From Pelobates cultripes (taxonomy: Eukaryota; Chordata; Amphibia; Anura; Pelobatidae), in assembly GCA_933207985.1 (NCBI GenBank), contig OW240920.1, positions 146,023,034 through 146,087,033 on the forward strand: 64,000 nucleotides of DNA. Reading direction: 5' to 3'. How positions within the stretch are numbered: position 1 is the stretch's first letter; each line of letters opens with the position of its first letter. Shown here one piece after another: positions 58,215 to 64,000 of the stretch. The notes beneath the pieces were generated by a model. That model searched no databases, had not been told where the DNA came from, and saw only the letters and a program-made list of their open reading frames with translations. A program made the position numbers and the translations under genes.

Positions 58215-58880
58215 TGACATTATGTGCATTTTATGGGTGCAATCTAGGACTGCATTCTACGGCTGCATTTTATTATTGCATTTTACAGCTGCATTCTATT
58301 ATTGCATTCTACGGCTGCATTCTATTACTGCATTCTATTATTGCATTCTACGGCTGCATTCTATTACTGCATTCTAGGGAGTAATAGAATGTTCCTTGAA
58401 ATGAAAAATCAGAATGTATCACATGGTGACATCTTGTGCAATCTATGACTCCATGTGTAATCTAGGACATAATGTGCAATCTATGACATCACACAAATCT
58501 ATGACTCCAAGTGCAATCTATGACATCACTGCAGTCTATGATACCATGTGTACAATCTATGACATCTTGTGCAATCTATGATTCCACGTGTAATCTAGGA
58601 CATAATGTGCAATATATGATATCACGCAAATCTATGACTCCAAGTACAATCTATGACATCACTGCAGTCTATGACACCATGTGTACAATCTATGACATCC
58701 TGTGCAATCTATGACTCCATGTGTACAACCTATGACATCATGTGCCATCTATGACTCCATGTCTAATCTATGACATCATGTGCCATCTATGACATCATGT
58801 TCAATCTATAACATCACATGTAATCTATGACATCATGCACAACCTATGACATCATGTGTATATCTTCACCTGATGTACAT
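58215..58880. repeat. CTGCATTCTA and AATCTATGACATCA repeat arrays
   Basis: First 58235-58380: CTGCATTCTATTATTGCATT units. Then 58430-58860: AATCTATGACATCATGTGC units of 20-26 bp. Within the latter a 133-bp block starting TAATCTAGGACATAATGTGC at 58458 is repeated at 58591, a higher-order duplication. Confidence 0.85.
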
Positions 58881-58889
58881 TTTGGGAGT

Positions 58890-59465
58890 CAGCTATCATT
58901 TTCTAATCCTGCTCTTACAGGACAGAATAATCAAATATCTTACAAACAAATATTCATACAAATTAAATTTAAATTCTTAGTCTCTGCTGTAACGACAAAG
59001 CAACCTCGTAAACCTATACGTATTGACCCCAGGTTGTGTATGTTTAACCCTTTCAAGACTTGTCCAGAACATAAGCGATTGCCTGGCCGTGATGCTGAAA
59101 GGGTTAAGGAGACGCCTATTAATATATCATTTTAATAACATAACACGGGCCTTAATGTTATACGTCCAATATCCTGAGTTATATGAAGGTTTAAGATATC
59201 TCCCTGAAATCTGCAGACGTGCCGTTGGGATGTTATCTAAAGGTTGCATTGTATTAGAATGTTACGGCAGTATAAATGATATTAAAATGCTTTATTGCAC
59301 TGCAGCGATTCCATCACAGGAACTCCACCGAGTGACAGAGCCTGACTTCATCTAATACAGTCTGTCCTCCTCCGGATTTAAAGGGCACCATCCCTTTCCC
59401 GGATTTTAATATAACATATAATTAACCCCTCTGTTTAACAAATAGGTATTTTTAATGTCTCAAAA
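58890..59465. other. Unique stretch, no supported gene
   Basis: An open frame of 110 codons (59023-59355, plus) has no recognisable domain, no splice context and ordinary composition; I do not call it. Confidence 0.4.
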
Positions 59466-59470
59466 TAACT

Positions 59471-59956
59471 TTAAAGGATCACTATAGTGCCAGGAAAACA
59501 AACTTTTTTTCTTGGCACTATATAGTCCTCAGGGCCCCCTCCCGCTGGGCTGAAGGGGTAAAAACCCCTTCAGCCACTTACCTTAATCCATCGCCGGGAT
59601 CTCTCGGCGCTGGTGACCTGTCCTCCCCCACCGACGTCAGCTCTCAAGCGGAGCCGAATACGCATGCGCAACCAGAGCGGCGTGTGCATTCAATTCGCCC
59701 ATAGCAAAGCATTACTCAAAGCATTCCTATGGACATTCTGCGTGCTCAATGCAATTTTTGCATCCAGTGTCGCAGAAGCACCTCTAGCGGCTGTCAGGAA
59801 GACAGCCACTAGAGGATGGATTAACCCTGCAATGTAAACATAGCACTTTATCAGAAACTGCTATGTTTTCAGATGCAGCGTTAAAACCTGGGTGACCTGG
59901 CACCCAGACCACTTCATTGAGCTGAAGTGGTCTGGGTGACTATAGTGTCCCTTTAA
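59471..59956 (-). mobile_element. TTAA-flanked MITE
   Basis: TTAA at both ends. Termini AGGATCACTATAGT and, inverted, AGGGACACTATAGT differ at two positions. It is 486 bp, with a palindrome CCAGACCACTTCATTGAGC and GCTGAAGTGGTCTGG near the right end. A partial second copy is at 19936-20312. No coding capacity. Confidence 0.75.
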
Positions 59957-60340
59957 ATATAGAAAGCTGCGACACTCATTCCTGTCATTCATTGTTTTAA
60001 GCTCTGTCCTTTGTACCTGGCAATCAGCATAGAGAGAGCAAACAGTGAAGAGGAGAAATAGAACAAGGTATCTATGTCTCTTCCTCCAATGTACTGTGTT
60101 CTCTGGCTGCGCCTGAGCTGAACTAGATTATCGTTATCAGAAAATAATTTAAAGGAAAATGAAGCATCTAATCTCAAAGCTCACCACTGATTATAGGCAA
60201 TTTTCAATGCTTAATTCACTGTGTACTTTCCATGGCAGAGGTAGTTCCCCTTTAAAATTTTCTCAGTCTATACAGTAAGTGTTGGCTTCAAAGTGGTCTT
60301 TGAGCTCAGAACCCATAGAACACAGTAGACCATCTTTACT

Positions 60341-62618
60341 CCGGATATATAGTTGGAGAATGGTCAGTCTTTTTTTACGCCAGGTGTATAGTTGGAGAAT
60401 GATAAGTCCTTACGCCGGGTATATCGTTGGAGAATGATGAGTCCTTATGCCGGTTGTATAGTTGGAGAATGATGAGTCTTTACGCTCGGTGTATAGTTGG
60501 AGAACGATGAGTCTTCGTGCCGTGTGTATAGTTGGAGAATGATTAATCTTCATGCCGTGTGTATAGTTGGAGAATGATGAGTCCTTATGCCGGTTGTATA
60601 GTTGGAGAATGATGAGTCCTTATGCCGGTTGTATAGTTGGAGAATGATGAGTCTTTACGCCGTGTGTATAGTTGGAGAATGATGAGTCTTTACGCCGGGT
60701 GTATAGTTGGATAATGATGAGTCTTCATGCCGTGTGTATAGTTGGAGAATGATGAGTCTTCATGCCGTGTGTATAGTTGGAGAATGATGAGTCCTTTTGC
60801 CGGTTGTATAGTTGGAGAATGATGAGTCTTTACGCCGTGTGTATAGTTGGAGAATGATGAGTCTTTACGCCGGGTGTATAGTTGGAGAATGATGAGTCTT
60901 TACGCCGGGTGTATAGTTGGAGAGTGATGAGTCTTCATGCCGTGTGTATAGTTGGAGAATGATAAGTCCTTATGCCAGTTGTATAGTTGGAGAATGATAA
61001 GTCTTTACGCCGGGTGTATAGTTGGAGAATGATGAGTCCTTATGCCGGGTGTATAGTTGGAGAATGATGAGTCTTTATGCCGGGTGTATAGTTGGAGAAT
61101 GAGGAGTCTTTACGCCATGTGTATAGTTGGAGAATGATGAGTCTTTACGCCGGGTGTATAGTTGGAGATTGATAAGTCTTCACGCCGTGTGTATAGTTGG
61201 AGAATGATGAGTCCTTATGCCGGTTGTATAGTTGGAGAATGATGAGTCTTTACGCTCGGTGTATAGTTGGAGAATGATGAGTCTTTACGCCGGGTGTATA
61301 GTTGGAGAATGAGGAGTCTTTACGCCGGGTGTATAATTGGAGAATGATGACTCTTTACGCTCGGTGTATAGTTGGAGAATGATGAGTCCTTATGCCGGTT
61401 GTATAGTTGGAGAATGATGAGTCTTTACGCCGTGTGTATAGTTGGAAAATTATGAGTCTTTACGCCGTGTGTATAGTTGGAGAATGATGACTCTTTACGC
61501 TGGGTGTATAGTTGGGGAATGATGAGTCTTTATGCTGGTTGTATAGTTGGAGAATGATGAGTCTTCACGCCAGGTGTATAGTTGGAGAATGATGAGTCTT
61601 TACGCCGGGTGTATAGTTGGAGAATGATGAGTCTTTACGCCGGGTGTATAGTTGGAGAATGATGAGTCTTTACGCCGTATGTATAGTTGGAGAATGATGA
61701 CTCTTTATGCTGGGTATATAGTTGGAGAATGATGAGTCTTCACGCCGTGTGTATAGTTGGAGAATGATGAGTCTTCACGCCGTGTGTATAGTTGGAGAAT
61801 GATGAGTCTTTACGCCGGGTGTATAGTTGGAGAATGATGAGTCTTTATGCCGGGTGTATAGTTGGAGAATGATGAGTCTTTATGTATAGTTGGAGAATGA
61901 TGAGTCTTTACGGGGTGTATAGTTGGAGAATGATGAGTCTTCACGGTGCGTATAGTTGGAGAATGATGAGTCTTTATGCCGGGTGTATGCTTTATGCCGG
62001 TTGTGTATAGTTGGAGAATGATGAGTCTTTATGCCGGTTGTATAGTTGGAGAATGATGAGTCCTTATGCCAGGTGTATAGTTGGAGAATGAGGAGTCCTT
62101 ATGCTGGGTGTATAGTTGGAGAATGATGAGTCCTTATGCCGGGTGTATAGTTGGAGAATGATGAGTCCTTATGCCGGTTGTATAGTTGGAGAATTATGAG
62201 TCCTTATGCCGGGTGTATAGTTGGAGAATGATGAGTCTTTACGCTCGGTGTATAATTGGAGAATGATGAGTCTTTACGCCGGGTGTATAGTTGGGGAATG
62301 ATGAGTCTTTACGCTGTGTGTATAGTTGGAGAATGATGAGTATTTACGCTCGGTGTATAGTTGGAGAATTATGAGTCCTTATGCCGGTTGTATAGTTGAA
62401 GAATGATGAGTCCTTATGCCAGGTGTATAGTTTGAGAATGATGAGTCTTTACACCGGGTGTATAGTTGGAGAATGATGTCTCTTTACGCCGGGTGTATAG
62501 TTGGAGAATGATGAGTCCTTATGCCAGTTGTATAGTTGGAGAATGATGAGTCCTTATGCCGGGTGTATAGTTGGAGAATGATGAGTATTTACGCCGGGTG
62601 TATAGTTGAAGAATGATG
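60341..62618. repeat. 35-bp minisatellite array
   Basis: About 65 copies of a 35-bp unit (GTATAGTTGGAGAATGATGA then GTCTTTACGCCGGGT). Spacing is 35 bp (gttggagaat at 60426 and 60461). Variation is concentrated in the TTTACGCCGGGT half while GTATAGTTGGAGAATGATGA is nearly invariant. A short irregular segment lies near 61880-62010. Confidence 0.95.
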
Positions 62619-64000
62619 AGGGAATTGCAACATTTTAAATTGCTGAATTTGAAAAAAGATAATTAATTGTACCGGTCGAGAATTTTGGAGTAAAATTTGC
62701 AATTAGTTCTCCACAAATCCCATTTTAATTGAATAAAGGACATTATTCTTTTTTTTAATTCTTAAATATTTTTCCTCCACAGTTTTGTCTAAATATCTCA
62801 GCAGATTAATGATACTTTGAGCTTCTCTTTCTTCAGATTTCAAAATAGTGTTAATTGTTGTCAAGGCCAATCAGAGATTATAATTACTCACCAAGCGGAA
62901 AATCTGACATAATTATCTTGGTTTGACTGTTAGTGGAGAATAGAGAGGAAAATGCAGAATATGAAGAAGGATACAGCCGCAAAGATGGACAAGCTAAGGT
63001 CAATAAGAGACGAAATAGACAATATCTTACCCAATACCCTTCCTGTAATTCTATTTACCATAAATAATACTTTCAGCTAATATAACTGATTTGATACTGT
63101 ACAATAACTTTCCACTTAAATTCTTTCTCTTCAGCTGAAGGCAGAAAATGGTTTTCTTCAGAGATTAAAATAGCGGACGTAAACTCGAGCTGAGTCGGAC
63201 AACTATTATCGGGAGCTGTACCTGTCCATCACTCAACAAACTGGACTAAAAATTAGGGAAAAGTGTGTCCCGGCTTACTGATTAAGGTTTCAAAGGTCGG
63301 AAAGTACGAAATAACAGCTGAGACAGTACTTCTGTGTGTTCTATACATAAATAAATAATTTCACACCTTAACTGAGCTCTCACAGTTATTAACTGCTTCT
63401 CCCAATGTATTAACGTTCTGATACACAGTATGAAATTGTAGCCATCTGTCTGTTCTGTTATGCGATCAAAATGTATGAGGGGATAAAAGTATCTCTGATT
63501 ACTTTGTTTTTATAGATATACAACTACCACCCCAAAATTAAAACTCCCCCCTGTTACATCACTTCACCTTTACAGCGTCAATGTATTTATAGCCCTGCGT
63601 TACAAACACCCGCTGGTGTGGAATTTCAATCCCAGAATCCTCCAGAACTGAAATGGTTCACCAAAAGACAAGAAATGAGATGTAATTTGCATTTTGATTA
63701 TACATTTAATCAGGCAATCATTAAGCACTTAATTTAAAAGTGTTATACACACTTATTAAATACAAATTATAAGGACACCGGTATAATTGGTCTGCTCTTG
63801 AATTTCTTAAATAATTCTGTTTTTATAATCAACCAATCTTTTTTCCTTTCAAGAAAAAAAACAACAATTTATATATGTGCTCTATTGAATCAGGACTATT
63901 TAAATTCAGATAATTCACCATAAAAAAAGGATAAAAAGAAAAACAACAAAATTAATTATTCTATATCCGCGTGTTTGATGCTGTACGTTACACCCCAAGC
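62619..64000. other. Unique AT-rich non-coding stretch
   Basis: No exon, RNA gene or repeat family recognised to the end of the window. Confidence 0.5.

Noticed and set aside
59023..59355. 110-codon plus-strand frame
   Set aside because: No recognisable family, no splice sites in phase with another exon, length compatible with chance.
60341..62618. CRISPR-like regular repeats
   Set aside because: 35-bp units are contiguous with no unique spacers and no cas genes; it is a minisatellite in a vertebrate genome.
1..64000. tRNA, rRNA or other structured RNA genes
   Set aside because: No cloverleaf with A and B boxes or other RNA family was recognised by eye; a covariance-model scan would be needed to exclude weak copies.

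Overview
This is a window from a repeat-rich vertebrate nuclear genome, most likely a frog. The reasons are split genes with GT-AG introns, CR1-type and L2/Rex-like LINE fragments whose 3' ends read 'gcgctatataaataataat', a Ngaro/DIRS-type tyrosine-recombinase retrotransposon, hAT-like and TTAA-flanked DNA elements, and very abundant minisatellites. There are no bacterial-type operons, rRNA genes or CRISPR arrays, and I recognise no tRNA. Species cannot be fixed from sequence alone.

The only convincing host protein gene lies on the minus strand at 9596-17057. It has six exons, all with matching splice phases, and encodes a predicted 375-residue type II membrane C-type lectin receptor. The cytoplasmic tail carries an ITIM-like SxYxxL motif. 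A single transmembrane helix, a coiled-coil-like neck with three N-glycosylation sequons and a canonical CTLD with a galactose-type QPD motif and WND follow. Its 4.7-kb third intron is mostly a 51-bp minisatellite.

Layout: 1-4777 is non-coding with a small hairpin element; 4786-6990 is a hAT-like composite with a CA-rich core; 7010-7640 is a 21-bp array; 9596-17057 is the lectin gene; 17.3-17.9 kb is a 26-bp array; 18.0-22.4 kb holds transposon debris including a hAT element (19803-22149) with 8-bp target duplication; 23.05-24.74 kb is a 52-bp array interrupted by 100 N; 25.3-34.5 kb is mostly unique with simple repeats, an antisense LINE fragment (27285-27960) and candidate conserved non-coding blocks; 34.58-36.08 kb is a 48-bp array; 37457-39117 is an inverted copy of the first composite with a perfect 8-bp target duplication.

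At 41.77-49.52 kb a CR1-type LINE is split by a 6.87-kb Ngaro-type element (42205-49074, coding on minus). The inserted element has textbook A1-ORFs-B1-A2-B2 split direct repeats and remnants of gag, RT/RNase H, tyrosine recombinase and an SGNH-hydrolase-like domain. GT/CA-rich arrays and a further element occupy 51.0-53.4 kb, TTAA-flanked MITEs lie at 53.66 and 59.47 kb, and a 2.3-kb 35-bp array occupies 60.34-62.62 kb.

No gene network can be inferred: apart from the lectin receptor the window is intergenic or transposon-derived. The long open frames over several arrays arise because the repeat unit is a multiple of three.
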